DNA of 36,627 bases from Akkermansiaceae bacterium UBA2367 (GCA_002344525.1 DDTJ01000040.1:1-36627), one strand, 5' to 3'. Positions 7,865 through 16,525 are shown, counted from the first letter of the stretch. The notes: generated by a model from the sequence alone, not told the origin. Translations and numbers: made by a program.

Positions 7865-8797
7865 ATGTCCGACAATTCGTCCATCAGGAAAGGTCTCGGT
7901 CGCGGTCTCGGTGCCCTGATCAAAGCACCGGGCGCAGCCGCGCCGGGAGCCGTTCCCGTGCGTCCGGCGAGCGGCGGAGCCGACGCGGCCATGGGCGAGC
8001 GCGTCCTGAACGTCGCCCTCGACGAGGTCGTGCCCTCGCCTTTGCAGCCCCGGAAGCGTTTCCACGAGGAGAACCTCGACGAGCTCGTCGAGTCCATCCG
8101 CGAGCACGGCGTCATCCAGCCGCTCGTCGTCCGGCAGGTCGGGGGGAAATACGAGCTCATCGCGGGCGAGCGCCGCTGGCGCGCCTCGACCCGGCTCAAG
8201 CTGCCCCGGGTGCCCGTGATCGTGCGCGAGGCCTCCGACCGCGACGTGCTGGAGATGGCCCTCATCGAGAACCTCCAGCGCGAGGACCTCGATGCCATCG
8301 AGGAGGCCGAGGCCTACGCCCGCCTCGCCCAGGAGTTCGGCTTGAAGCAGGAGGAGATCGCCAGGCGCGTCGGCAAGAACCGCGCCACCGTCTCCAACGC
8401 CATCCGCCTCCTCGACCTCGATCCGGCGGTGCGGACCCTCGTCTCGCAGAAGCTCATCAGCAGCGGCCACGCCAAGGCCATCCTCGGGCTCAAGACCAAG
8501 GCGGAGCAGAGGATGCTCGCCGACCTCGTGGTGAAGCGGAAGCTCAACGTCCGCGACACCGAGAAGCTGGTCTCCGAGACGATCAACGGGAAGACCCTCG
8601 TCAAGAAACCGGGCAACACCAAGCTCTCCCCCCAAGCCGAGACCTACATCCGCCGCATCCAGGACCAGTTGCGGAGCCGCTTCGCCACGAACGTGGCCAT
8701 CCAGCACGGGGACAAGCGCGGCAAGATCGAGATCGAATACTACGGCAACGAGGATCTCGGGCGCGTCCTCGAACTGATGGGCGTCCCGCTCGACTGA
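7865..8797 (+). CDS. parB: ParB/Spo0J chromosome-partition protein
   Basis: The 310-residue product starts with the ParA-contacting motif (RKGLGRGLGALI, 8-19). The CTP-binding ParB N-domain follows, with GERRWR at 101-106 and ENLQRE at 135-140, then the parS-binding helix-turn-helix at about 160-185 (LKQEEIARRVGKNRATVSNA) and a C-terminal dimerisation segment ending at 310. ParB loads on parS sites, slides as a CTP clamp and works with the ParA ATPase to segregate the origin. A parA gene usually lies just upstream, but here a glutaredoxin does, and no parS-like 16-mer was noticed by eye. Length and motifs are those of a chromosomal ParB. The M28-type gene follows 30 bases later. Confidence 0.95.
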   Translation: MSDNSSIRKGLGRGLGALIKAPGAAAPGAVPVRPASGGADAAMGERVLNVALDEVVPSPLQPRKRFHEENLDELVESIREHGVIQPLVVRQVGGKYELIAGERRWRASTRLKLPRVPVIVREASDRDVLEMALIENLQREDLDAIEEAEAYARLAQEFGLKQEEIARRVGKNRATVSNAIRLLDLDPAVRTLVSQKLISSGHAKAILGLKTKAEQRMLADLVVKRKLNVRDTEKLVSETINGKTLVKKPGNTKLSPQAETYIRRIQDQLRSRFATNVAIQHGDKRGKIEIEYYGNEDLGRVLELMGVPLD

Positions 8798-8827
8798 TCC
8801 GCCGCCGCGCGGAGCCGCGACCACCCG

Positions 8828-9832
8828 ATGAAACGTCTCGCGCTTTTCCTGACCGCTACGCTGTTTCTCGCTTCCGGCTGCGCCGGGCCCGCGCTCCCCT
8901 TCAACGAGGCCGATCCGCTCGACGCGAGGGTTTCGGGGGAGAAGGCGCTCGCCCATGTCGCCGCTCTCGTCGCCATCGGGCCGCGTCCCGCCGGTTCCGA
9001 GGGGATCGAGGCTTCGCGACAGTATTTGGAAAAGGAGCTCGCCGCCCTCGGCTGGACGGTGCGCCGCGAGACCTTCACGGCGAAAACCCCGCGCGGGCAG
9101 GTCGAGTTCACCAACCTCCGCGCCCGTTTCGGGGAGGCGGCTTGGGGGGGCAAGGTCGCCGGGCTGATCTGCTCGCATTACGACACGAAACTCTACGAGG
9201 GCTTCGAGTTCGTCGGGGCGAACGACGGCGGATCGAGCACCGGCTTGCTCGTCGAGCTCGCCCGCGTCCTCGCGGAGCGCCCCGAGGCGGCCCGGCGGAT
9301 CGAGCTGGTCTTCTTCGACGGTGAGGAGGCCTTCGGCACGAACATCACTTCGGGCGACGGCCTCTACGGCAGCAAACACTACGCCGCGCAGTGGCTCCTG
9401 AAACCGCAGAAGGAGCGCCCCCGCTGGGGCGTCCTCCTCGACATGGTCGGCGACGCCGACCTCAACATCCGCGCCGCCGTCCGCATCCCCCGGCAGGCCA
9501 TCCGCGATCTCGCCCAGGCGAAGGAGAAGGGCGGCTATGTCGTCGATATCGTCGCGGTGGAGGAGCGCCTGCAAGGGATCTCGCGCCAGCTCCTCGATGT
9601 GGCGACCGAGCTGGATCTGCGGCGACATGTCGGGACCAGCCCCGACTACATCATCGACGACCACATCCCCCTCAACGTCGTCGCGGGCATCCCCACGATC
9701 AATTTGATCGACTTCGACTACGCGCCTTGGCACACCCCCGCCGACACCCTCGACAAACTCTCGACCGACAGCCTCGCCATCGCCGGGAGGGTGGCGCTGC
9801 GACTGGTGGAGGGCCGTCTGCTACCCGAGTAG
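8828..9832 (+). CDS. M28-family lipoprotein, glutaminyl-peptide cyclotransferase-like
   Basis: The 334-residue protein carries a lipoprotein signal (FLASGC, Cys18) and an M28 zinc-hydrolase fold. Motifs in order are SHYDTK (116-121), GANDGGSSTG (130-139), FFDGEEAF (162-169), LLDMVG (203-208) and DFDYAPWHTPADTLDKLS (295-312). Asp133, Glu167 and His302 are the likely zinc ligands, with Glu166 as the catalytic acid/base. The single-zinc pattern with DFDY..WHT near the end is that of bacterial glutaminyl-peptide cyclotransferases, which turn N-terminal Gln into pyroglutamate; an aminopeptidase is the alternative. It is probably anchored in the envelope facing the periplasm. It follows parB closely and may be co-transcribed, without an evident functional link. 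Confidence 0.85.
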   Translation: MKRLALFLTATLFLASGCAGPALPFNEADPLDARVSGEKALAHVAALVAIGPRPAGSEGIEASRQYLEKELAALGWTVRRETFTAKTPRGQVEFTNLRARFGEAAWGGKVAGLICSHYDTKLYEGFEFVGANDGGSSTGLLVELARVLAERPEAARRIELVFFDGEEAFGTNITSGDGLYGSKHYAAQWLLKPQKERPRWGVLLDMVGDADLNIRAAVRIPRQAIRDLAQAKEKGGYVVDIVAVEERLQGISRQLLDVATELDLRRHVGTSPDYIIDDHIPLNVVAGIPTINLIDFDYAPWHTPADTLDKLSTDSLAIAGRVALRLVEGRLLPE

Positions 9833-9860
9833 AGCCGACGACCGCTCCAGCCTCGCCGCC

Positions 9861-10625
9861 TCAATACACCGCCCGGCCTCCGCTGAGGTCGAAGGTGAAC
9901 CCGGTGCAGAAGGAGGCCTCGGGGGAGACGATCCAGCAGCACAGGGCGGTGATCTCGTCGAGGGTGCCGCAACGCTTCATCGGGATCTTGTCGGTCATGT
10001 ATTTGACCTGGTCCGGGTGGATGCCGTCGACCATGGGGGTGCGGATCACCGCCGGGGCGATCGCGTTCACGGTGATGCCGGTTTCGGCGAATTCCTTGCC
10101 CACCGATTTCACCAAGCCGATCACGGCGGCCTTGGTCGAGGAGTAGGGGCTCATCCCGGCGTTGCCCTCCTTCCCCGCGATGGAGGCGAAGTTGAGGATG
10201 CGGCCGTAGTTGCGCTTCTCCATCGCGAGAAGGGCGTATTTGGTCACGAGGAAGGTTCCGCGCAAGTTGACGGCGGTTTCGAGGTCGAACTCCTCGGTCG
10301 TCACTTCGGTGATGCGGCGGTTGGTGGGGCCGACGATGGCGGCGCCGTGGACGAGGATGTCGAGCCGCCCCTCTTCGCTGCGGGCGGCGACGGCCTCGAA
10401 CCCGGCGCGAACCTGCGCCTCGTCGGCGATATTGACGGTTTCCGCGTGGACGGTCAGGCCGGCGGCGGCGAATTCGGCGATGGTGGCGGCGGATTTTTCG
10501 GCGCTGACGTCGAAGAGGGTCACGGCGGCGCCTTCGGAAGCGAGGCGGTGGACGATGGCCTTGCCGATGCCGTCGGCGCCTCCGGTGACGATGGCGGTTT
10601 GCTGGGAGAAGCGGGAGTCGTTCAT
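9861..10625 (-). CDS. SDR-family NAD(P)-dependent dehydrogenase
   Basis: A classical short-chain dehydrogenase of 254 residues: cofactor motif TGGADGIG (14-21), Asp39 after the second strand (which favours NAD+), NAA-like HGAA (93-96), Asn120, Ser148, Tyr161 and Lys165 in PYSSTK. The C-terminus DLSGGRAVY resembles sugar- or hydroxyacid-oxidising members such as fucose/fuconate-type dehydrogenases more than FabG, but the substrate cannot be told. The gene converges on the M28 gene (28-base gap) and is divergent from a Gfo/Idh/MocA gene 96 bases away, so both may belong to a carbohydrate pathway. Confidence 0.9.
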   Translation of the reverse strand: MNDSRFSQQTAIVTGGADGIGKAIVHRLASEGAAVTLFDVSAEKSAATIAEFAAAGLTVHAETVNIADEAQVRAGFEAVAARSEEGRLDILVHGAAIVGPTNRRITEVTTEEFDLETAVNLRGTFLVTKYALLAMEKRNYGRILNFASIAGKEGNAGMSPYSSTKAAVIGLVKSVGKEFAETGITVNAIAPAVIRTPMVDGIHPDQVKYMTDKIPMKRCGTLDEITALCCWIVSPEASFCTGFTFDLSGGRAVY

Positions 10626-10721
10626 ACGCCGGGAGTTTGCGCGAGATATGGCGGAATGGCAGGTGATTTTTTGGCGAAATCGAGTCCTCGCGGAGCCGGG
10701 GAAAAGGGCTACTCTGGGACC

Positions 10722-11813
10722 ATGCCGACCCGAAGAAACGCCCTCGCCGCCGCCGGAGCCCTGCCTTTCGCCCTTTCCGCCTTTTCAGGGACCGCCCGGG
10801 CCGACGCCGGGAAAAAGCCGCTGCGCTACCTCCAGATCGGCACCGGGCACGCCCATGCCAGCAAGCTCTCGGTCTACGCCGACAGCGCGGATTGGGAGGT
10901 CGTCGGCATCGTCGAGGAGGATCCCGAACGGCTCGCCGCCGCGAAGAAGCACGCGCTCTACGGGAAGTTCCCCTTTCTTTCGCTCGAAGAGGGCCTGAAG
11001 ACTCCCGATCTCCGCGTCGTCGGCGTCGAGACGGAGGTGCGCGACCTGCTGCGCTACGCGCGGCTCGTGGTCGAGACGGGCTGCCACGTCCACCTCGACA
11101 AGCCGGCGGGGGCCTCGCTGCCGGAGTATCGCGACTTGATGAAGCGGGCCGACGAAGCCGGGCTCGTCGTGCAGATGGGCTACATGTACCGCTTCAACCC
11201 GGCGGTGCAGTTGCTCCACCGGATGCTTGAGGCGGGCTGGCTCGGGGAGGTCTTCGAGGCCCACGCGGTGATGTCGAAGGTGATCCCGCCGCGCGACCGC
11301 AAGGATCTCGCCGAATTCGCCGGGGGCACCATGTTCGAGCTGGGCTGCCACATCATCGACCTGACCGTCGGGGTGCTGGGCAAGCCGGACAAGGTCGTGC
11401 CTTTCCCACGGCGCAGCCTCGACACGTCGGACGACACCCTCGTCGACAACATGCTCGCGGTGCTGGAGTATCCGAAGGCCACCGCCACGGTGCGGACCAC
11501 GGGCCTCGAGGTCGAGGGAGGTGCGCGGCGGCATTTCACGGTCTGCGGCACCGAAGGCACCTTCCACATCCAGCCGCTCGACCGGCCGACGGTGGTGGTG
11601 TCGCTCTCGCAGGAGCGCCGTTTCGACGAGGGGGGGAGGGTTTTCCCCAAGGGGACGAGCAAGGTCGAATTCGAACCTCCCTACCAGCGCTACGTCGGCG
11701 ACGCGGCGGACCTCGCCGCGATGGTTCGCGGGGAGAAGGGGAATCCCTGGCCCTCCAGCCACGATCTCGCGGTGCAGGAGACGGTGCTCGCCGCCTCCGG
11801 GATGGGGGGCTGA
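10722..11813 (+). CDS. Tat-exported Gfo/Idh/MocA oxidoreductase
   Basis: The 363-residue product has a twin-arginine-like signal (TRRNALAAAGALPFALSA, cleavage near ARA at 25-27). A Rossmann nucleotide-binding domain follows (LQIGTGHAHA, 37-46), then the catalytic-region motif HLDKPAGA (124-131), where the usual EKP is DKP, and the alpha/beta C-domain with ELGCHIID (206-213). Such proteins oxidise, reduce or isomerise sugars and cyclitols with tightly bound NAD(P). The ATG at 10722 begins the signal peptide; an open frame extends far upstream but runs antisense to the SDR gene. It converges with a second Gfo/Idh/MocA gene after eight bases. The substrate is unknown. Confidence 0.88.
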   Translation: MPTRRNALAAAGALPFALSAFSGTARADAGKKPLRYLQIGTGHAHASKLSVYADSADWEVVGIVEEDPERLAAAKKHALYGKFPFLSLEEGLKTPDLRVVGVETEVRDLLRYARLVVETGCHVHLDKPAGASLPEYRDLMKRADEAGLVVQMGYMYRFNPAVQLLHRMLEAGWLGEVFEAHAVMSKVIPPRDRKDLAEFAGGTMFELGCHIIDLTVGVLGKPDKVVPFPRRSLDTSDDTLVDNMLAVLEYPKATATVRTTGLEVEGGARRHFTVCGTEGTFHIQPLDRPTVVVSLSQERRFDEGGRVFPKGTSKVEFEPPYQRYVGDAADLAAMVRGEKGNPWPSSHDLAVQETVLAASGMGG

Positions 11814-11820
11814 AGCGCTC

Positions 11821-13113
11821 TCACACCGCCCAGCCCTCGCGGTAGGCCTCGCGAGCCCAGTATTTCTCGGCTTCGGGCTGGCCGTCGGCGAGGCGTCCTG
11901 CTTTCGGATCGATCGTGACGGCTCCGCCGGCGCGGTAGGCGATGTTGCCGTAGTGGCAGAGCAGGGTGCTGGTCTGGGCGTCGGCGATGGTCTGGTTGAG
12001 AGGCTTCCCCTCGCGGATGGCGTCGGCGAAGTTAGTGAAATGCGGCACATCGCCCGGCGGTTCGGTGTGCTTCTCGACCTCCTTGCCGTCCTTGTCGTAG
12101 ATCGTCCAGCCGGCCGCGCTGTTGAAGTCGAGCTTCCCTTCCGATCCGTAGACGGTGACGAAAGGCGACGACTCCGGTTTGCGTGGATGGCAGGAGGCAC
12201 CGTCCCAACTGATCCCGGCCTTCCCGAAATCGTAGACCGCGAGGGTCGTGTCGGGCGTCTCCTGGTCGTCGTCGAAATGGTAGCGCCCCCCGGCGCAGGT
12301 GACGCGCTGCGGATAGTCCACGCCGAGCGCCCAGCGGGCGATGTCGAGGCCGTGGGGGCCGTTGTTGGCCAGCTCGCCGCCGCCGTAGAGCCAATGCCAG
12401 TGCCAGTTGTAGGGGACGAGGTTGTCCTTGTAGGGCGCGTCGGGTACGGGACCCTGCCACATCAGCCAATCGAGTTCCGCCGGTGGTTGGGCGGGCTGGC
12501 CCTTGCCGATGGACTGGCGCGAGGCGTTGTAGAAGCAGCGGGCGTAGAGCAGGTCGCCGATGGCCCCGGCGCGCAGCTTTTCGATGCCGAGCTTCGTTCC
12601 CGGGTAGGAGCGGCGCTGGTTGCCCATCATGACTTGGCGGTTCGTCTCCTTCGCCACTTCGACGAGGCGGAAGGCCTCGTGGGCGCTGTAGCTGCCGGGC
12701 TTCTCGACGTAGACGTGCTTGCCCGCCTGGCAGGCGAGGATGGCGGCGGGCGCGTGCCAGAAGTTCGGGGCGGCGATGGAGATGGCATCGATGTCGGGAT
12801 CTTCGAGGATGCGGCGGAAGTCGCTCACCTTCTCGGGGGCCTTCTCCTGCTTGCCCTCCATCGTGCTCGCGCCGGTGACAAGGCGGTTTGAATCCACGTC
12901 GCAGAGGTAGGCGATCTCCGTGTTCGGCACGTCGAGATAGGCCTTGATGTGGGCGCGACCACGGCCCAATCCCATCACCCCGACGCGGAAGCGCGAGTTC
13001 GCCCCTTTGGCTTGGCCGAGGAGCAGATTGGGGCCAGTGACGGCGGCGGTGGCAGCCCCGGCGGCGAGGGCGGTGCCGAGGAAGGAGCGACGGGAGGGTT
13101 GCGGGGATTCCAT
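11821..13113 (-). CDS. Tat-exported Gfo/Idh/MocA oxidoreductase (second copy, different subfamily)
   Basis: This 430-residue protein has a textbook Tat signal (SRRSFLGTALAAGAATAA, 7-24) and a Rossmann domain (VGVMGLGRGRAH, 44-55). EKP lies at 137-139 (VYVEKPGSYSAHEA), a C-terminal domain contains NNGPHGLDIARW, and the family's PVC-type tail ends in WAREAYREGWAV. It is about 70 residues longer than, and clearly different from, the convergent neighbour. Export with a bound nicotinamide cofactor is typical of the many paralogues in planctomycetes and verrucomicrobia, where they act on sugars in the periplasm. The gene is followed at once by the oppositely oriented neighbour, and its upstream gap holds the large inverted-repeat element. 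Confidence 0.92.
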   Translation of the reverse strand: MESPQPSRRSFLGTALAAGAATAAVTGPNLLLGQAKGANSRFRVGVMGLGRGRAHIKAYLDVPNTEIAYLCDVDSNRLVTGASTMEGKQEKAPEKVSDFRRILEDPDIDAISIAAPNFWHAPAAILACQAGKHVYVEKPGSYSAHEAFRLVEVAKETNRQVMMGNQRRSYPGTKLGIEKLRAGAIGDLLYARCFYNASRQSIGKGQPAQPPAELDWLMWQGPVPDAPYKDNLVPYNWHWHWLYGGGELANNGPHGLDIARWALGVDYPQRVTCAGGRYHFDDDQETPDTTLAVYDFGKAGISWDGASCHPRKPESSPFVTVYGSEGKLDFNSAAGWTIYDKDGKEVEKHTEPPGDVPHFTNFADAIREGKPLNQTIADAQTSTLLCHYGNIAYRAGGAVTIDPKAGRLADGQPEAEKYWAREAYREGWAV

Positions 13114-13199
13114 GGGAGCAGTGTAGGAGGGCGCGGAGGGGGAGGGGAAACGGAAAAATGGGCGTGTTTGCGGAAGGGGCCGGTTTCGGGATCTGCCGC

Positions 13200-13532
13200 G
13201 AATGGCACGGACTTAAGGGCTGTTATCGGCATCCTGACTGAGAGCCGCTCCAAAACCCAGCGCCGAAGGTGCGGCCCATCGCAGCCCAAGCCAGCGGCTT
13301 GGGAAACCGGACCCGAATAACGGACGAGGGCTGAAGGCCCGACCCATCTGCGTGGATGCCGAGCAAGATAGGCCGGGCCTTCAGCCCTTCCGTCAGGTTG
13401 AACTCCGCAAACTTGGGCCGCCGGCCCAAGCTGCGATGGGCCGCACCTTTGGCGCGGAGGATCCGGGCTTCGTTCCCCCGTCCCTGCGAACTGCCCGTCT
13501 CACCGGAAAAATCGCTTAGGTCCGTGCCATTC
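13200..13532. repeat. Nested inverted-repeat element, MITE-like
   Basis: This non-coding gap of about 490 bases is mostly one symmetrical structure. Outer arms at 13200-13217 and 13515-13532 (GAATGGCACGGACTTAAG) pair with one mismatch. Second arms at 13261-13285 and 13430-13454 pair over 25 bases with one mismatch. Inside each lies its own hairpin: CCCAAGCC-AGC-GGCTTGGG at 13285-13303 and CTTGGGCC-GCC-GGCCCAAG at 13412-13430. A central perfect 15-base-pair stem joins 13327-13341 with 13374-13388 (AGGGCTGAAGGCCCG). The folded form is a cloverleaf-like cross. No transposase is encoded. It may be a non-autonomous mobile palindrome, and it also separates two leftward genes, where it could end transcription. 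Confidence 0.7.
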
Positions 13533-13604
13533 GGACCTGCCGCCGAATCCAGAATCCGCTAGAAGCCCCCCTCGACTGTGGTGGAACCTGTCTCATTGTC
13601 CGGA

Positions 13605-14777
13605 TCAAATCCGGATGAAGACGCGGTTCCGATACATCCACCACAGGATCAACCAGAACAGCAGCGTCACCAGACAGGCGCTGACGACGGACCCGCCCGG
13701 AGGGGAGAACCACGCCTCCGGGAGATGGGTCCGCACTTGGCTCGCCATCCATTTGTCCGTCGCGATGCTCAGGAAGTAGGCCGTGATCGGGTTCATGCCC
13801 ACGATGACGAAGGGGAAGGTCCAGCGGCGGAAGCCCGCCAGATCGACGAACCCGTAGAGCAAGGCCAGCAGCCAGATGCACCAGGCGCCGCTGAACAGGG
13901 TCCAGGAAGGCGTCCAAATCCGCTTCACGATGGGGCAGATCGTGTAGCCCGCGAGGAGTCCGAGGACGAGGCAGACCGCCCCGGCGAGCACCAGTTTCCG
14001 GCACTTGGTCTTGCCGTCCACGTCCGTCCGTCTCAACCATTGCCCGCACATGACGCCGAAGAGCATGGTCACGAACGCTGGCACGAAGTTCAGCGTGGAG
14101 TATCCGCCGGAGTTGCTTTCAAACGGCTCGGAACGGGGAAAGAGGTTGAGGAACCAACGGTCGAAGCTCTCCGCGAGATTGGTGCCTTTCTGGAAATGCG
14201 CGGCCCAGCCGGCGCTTCCCTCCGGGGCCGGATGGAGGACGAAGGCCAGCCAATACCCCGCCAGGACCACCGCCGCGACGATGGCTTGGAGACGGAAGGA
14301 TTTTCCCACGAGGAAGAAGAGGAAGCCGTAGCCCAAGCCGATCTGGCTGAGGACGTTGACGAAGGTCCAGTGGGTCTCCGGGCGGTTCAGCGATTGGAGA
14401 AACACCCCGAGCAGGACGAGGATCAATGCCCGCGACCACGCGTGTCCGGCGCGTTTGGCGAGGGAATGGCCGAGTTCGGCGCGTTTGCCGTAGGACCACG
14501 GCATGGAGACGCCGACGATGAACATGAACGAGGGCTGGATCATGTCCCACAGCGAAAAGCCCAGCGCGTGGAAATGGCTGATCCATTCCGGGTGGGTGAC
14601 ATGGAAGGCCAGGGTCTCCAGCCAGCCGGGCGCGGTGTCCACCATCTGCCGGGCCGCCGCCGCGATCCCGAAGCCGTTGGCCATGAGGAAGAACATGACC
14701 AGACCCCGATAGGCGTCGAGGGAGTGGAGACGCCCGCTGTCGGCAGGCGGGGCGGAGGGTTTAGCGGCGGTGCTCAT
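13605..14777 (-). CDS. Multi-span membrane acyltransferase, DUF5009/HGSNAT-like
   Basis: The 390-residue integral membrane protein opens with LHSLDAYRGLVMFFLM (17-32), the SLDAxRG signature of the heparan-alpha-glucosaminide N-acetyltransferase/NagX group. About nine to ten hydrophobic spans follow (for example SRALILVLLGVFLQ, FVIVGMNPITAYFL, LVTLLFWLILWWMY). It ends with a basic tail, RNRVFIRI. Family members transfer acyl groups to sugars across the membrane, but the bacterial ones are mostly uncharacterised. The start is uncertain: an in-frame ATG at 14834 would add 19 polar residues, while the ATG at 14777 is closer to the conserved region and was chosen. The flanks are repeat-rich gaps, so it is probably monocistronic. 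Confidence 0.82.
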   Translation of the reverse strand: MSTAAKPSAPPADSGRLHSLDAYRGLVMFFLMANGFGIAAAARQMVDTAPGWLETLAFHVTHPEWISHFHALGFSLWDMIQPSFMFIVGVSMPWSYGKRAELGHSLAKRAGHAWSRALILVLLGVFLQSLNRPETHWTFVNVLSQIGLGYGFLFFLVGKSFRLQAIVAAVVLAGYWLAFVLHPAPEGSAGWAAHFQKGTNLAESFDRWFLNLFPRSEPFESNSGGYSTLNFVPAFVTMLFGVMCGQWLRRTDVDGKTKCRKLVLAGAVCLVLGLLAGYTICPIVKRIWTPSWTLFSGAWCIWLLALLYGFVDLAGFRRWTFPFVIVGMNPITAYFLSIATDKWMASQVRTHLPEAWFSPPGGSVVSACLVTLLFWLILWWMYRNRVFIRI

Positions 14778-14888
14778 GGGACGGGCGGGAATGGGTGGAA
14801 CGCGCATTGTCTCCAGCCGGGCCGATTCCGACAAGCCCGAATTTCCCGCAAAGCCGTCCGGGGTGTCGTGTGCGTTTCAAACGGAACT

Positions 14889-14988
14889 GTAGCGAAATTC
14901 GTGAGAATACGGAACGGATAGCCGAAGGCAATTTCGACGGGCGTCGCTGGAGGGTCGTTCGGGGAGAAGTTCTCACGAACTTCTCTAC
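14889..14988. repeat. Inverted-repeat pair with GTTCTCACGAAC core
   Basis: The left arm at 14889-14909 (GTAGCGAAATTCGTGAGAAT) is an imperfect inverted copy of the right arm at 14969-14988 (GTTCTCACGAACTTCTCTAC). The right arm lies inside a tight hairpin, AGAAGTTC-TCAC-GAACTTCT at 14965-14984 (eight base pairs, four-base loop). The whole sits in the gap between the PQQ-type gene, which ends at 15029, and the membrane acyltransferase. It may be a small dispersed repeat or a terminator for the leftward propeller gene. Confidence 0.55.
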
Positions 14989-15028
14989 GGGCGGGTTTCC
15001 GCTTCGTGTCTTCGCTACGCCGCCGATC

Positions 15029-16525
15029 TCACCTCCGCAAATCGTAGCAGATCAGCCTCGGCGGATGGCCCGCCATGTCGGGCTCGTGCTGGGCGATGTA
15101 GAGCAGGCCGCGGTGCAGCACCGGCAGCGACCAGGTGGCGCGGGCGAGGAAAAGCTGCGTCCGGTCGGCCTCCTCGAAGCCTTCGGACGAGAGATTGAAG
15201 ATGCCGAGGGTCCCGAACTCCCCCAAGGCCCAAGTCCGCCCGTCCGCGTGGAGGAGGCTGCCCCGGAAATACTTCATGCGGTAGTCGCGGCCCTCCGCCC
15301 TGCGCCTCGCCCGTCCCGGCGTCGCCGGAGCGGGCACGGTGAACTCGGGATCGGCGCGCCAGACTTCCCCGCCCGTCTCGACGGAGAGGGCGGCGAGCCA
15401 GGCGTCGGGCTCATTGCGGCCTTGGAAGCCATAGAGGTGCCCGTCGAGGAGGAGGGCGGTGGACCAATGCAGACCGAAGTCCTCCGCCCGCCACAGCTCC
15501 TCCCATTTCAGCGACTCGTTCAGCCGCAGCATGACCGATCCCTTGCCGTAGGAGGCGGAGAGGAACACGCGGTCGCCCCCGACGGCGACGGGCGTCGAGC
15601 CGTTCACGCTCTCGTATTTGTCGGGCCGCCAAGGGAAGGCGTCGAGGAGCTCGCCGCTCTCCGGGTCGATCGCCAGCAGCCCGCCCGCCGGCGGGTCGCT
15701 GTCGTCCCCGGCGAAGACGAGGAGGCGCTCCGCCCCGCGCAAGTTCGCGACGACGGGCGAGGCGTAGCCCGCCTGCCAGGTGTGCCGCGTCCCCCAGACG
15801 AGCTTGCCGTTCGCCGCGTCGAAGGCCGCGACCGAGAGCCCGTCGGAGGTGCCGAGGGGGACGATCACTTTGCCCCCGTGGACGAGAGGGGCGCAGCCGT
15901 GGCCGAAGAAGTAAGGAAGGCGGGCGAACTCCTCCGCGAGCTGGCGCTGCCAGAGCCGCGCCCCCGTGGCGAGGTCGAGGCAGGTCAGCGCGCTCGCGGC
16001 CCCGAGGGTGTAGACGCGCCCCTCCGCGATCACCGCGCTGGCGCGGGGGCCGTTGTTGAAGCCGTAGCGGTCGCGGTATTCGACCGGGTAGCGGTGGGAC
16101 CAGAACTGCTTGCCGGTCTCGGGATCGAGGCACTGGATGACTTCCTCGTCGTCGAGGCGGTGGAAGAACACGAGCCGTCCGCCGACGATCACGGGCGTGG
16201 TGTAGCTGTTGCCTTTTTCCATCTCCCAGACCTTGGCCGGGCCTCCTTCGGGGAAACGCTCCAGCAGATGCGTCTCGGGCGATTTCGCGTCGTCCGTGGG
16301 ACCGAGGAAACGCGGCCAGTCGGCGGTGACGGCCTCGGGCGCGAGCGGTTTCGGAGCGGCGTGGTAGGTGAGGCCGGGAACATCGACCGGGTCCGGCGTC
16401 GCCGCCTCCGCCGGAGCCTCCGCGACCGCGGGCGGGGCGGGATCGACGAAGGGCTGCGCGGAAAGGAGGCCGGGGAGACCGGACAGGGTCAGGCCGAGGA
16501 GCCAGGAGGGTAGGGTTCGATTCAT
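15029..16525 (-). CDS. Exported PQQ-like beta-propeller protein
   Basis: The 498-residue product starts with a Sec signal (MNRTLPSWLLGLTLSGLPG, cleavage near LSA-Q). A Pro/Ala-rich linker and an eight-blade-type PQQ-like propeller follow. Blades are marked by the pattern aliphatic-x-LD-x-TG-x-x-x-W: QCLDPETGKQFW, TCLDLATGARLW, AAFDAANGKLVW, LAIDPESGELLD, AALSVETGGEVW. No PQQ-dehydrogenase catalytic or heme motif is seen, so it is probably a binding or scaffold protein in the periplasm, as with BamB-like and outer-membrane-biogenesis-like proteins common in PVC bacteria. An upstream in-frame ATG at 16615 gives a non-signal extension and was rejected. A CCCGGAC-G-GTCCGGG hairpin (16551-16565) lies 26 bases upstream of the start codon. 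Confidence 0.85.
   Translation of the reverse strand: MNRTLPSWLLGLTLSGLPGLLSAQPFVDPAPPAVAEAPAEAATPDPVDVPGLTYHAAPKPLAPEAVTADWPRFLGPTDDAKSPETHLLERFPEGGPAKVWEMEKGNSYTTPVIVGGRLVFFHRLDDEEVIQCLDPETGKQFWSHRYPVEYRDRYGFNNGPRASAVIAEGRVYTLGAASALTCLDLATGARLWQRQLAEEFARLPYFFGHGCAPLVHGGKVIVPLGTSDGLSVAAFDAANGKLVWGTRHTWQAGYASPVVANLRGAERLLVFAGDDSDPPAGGLLAIDPESGELLDAFPWRPDKYESVNGSTPVAVGGDRVFLSASYGKGSVMLRLNESLKWEELWRAEDFGLHWSTALLLDGHLYGFQGRNEPDAWLAALSVETGGEVWRADPEFTVPAPATPGRARRRAEGRDYRMKYFRGSLLHADGRTWALGEFGTLGIFNLSSEGFEEADRTQLFLARATWSLPVLHRGLLYIAQHEPDMAGHPPRLICYDLRR

Noticed and set aside
7670..9733. Long minus-strand open frame opposite parB and the M28 gene
   Set aside because: Antisense to two recognised genes, with repetitive Asp/Glu/Val-rich composition and no domain.
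13261..13454. CRISPR array or tRNA cluster
   Set aside because: The repeats are inverted and nested, not regularly spaced direct repeats, and no tRNA arms fit.
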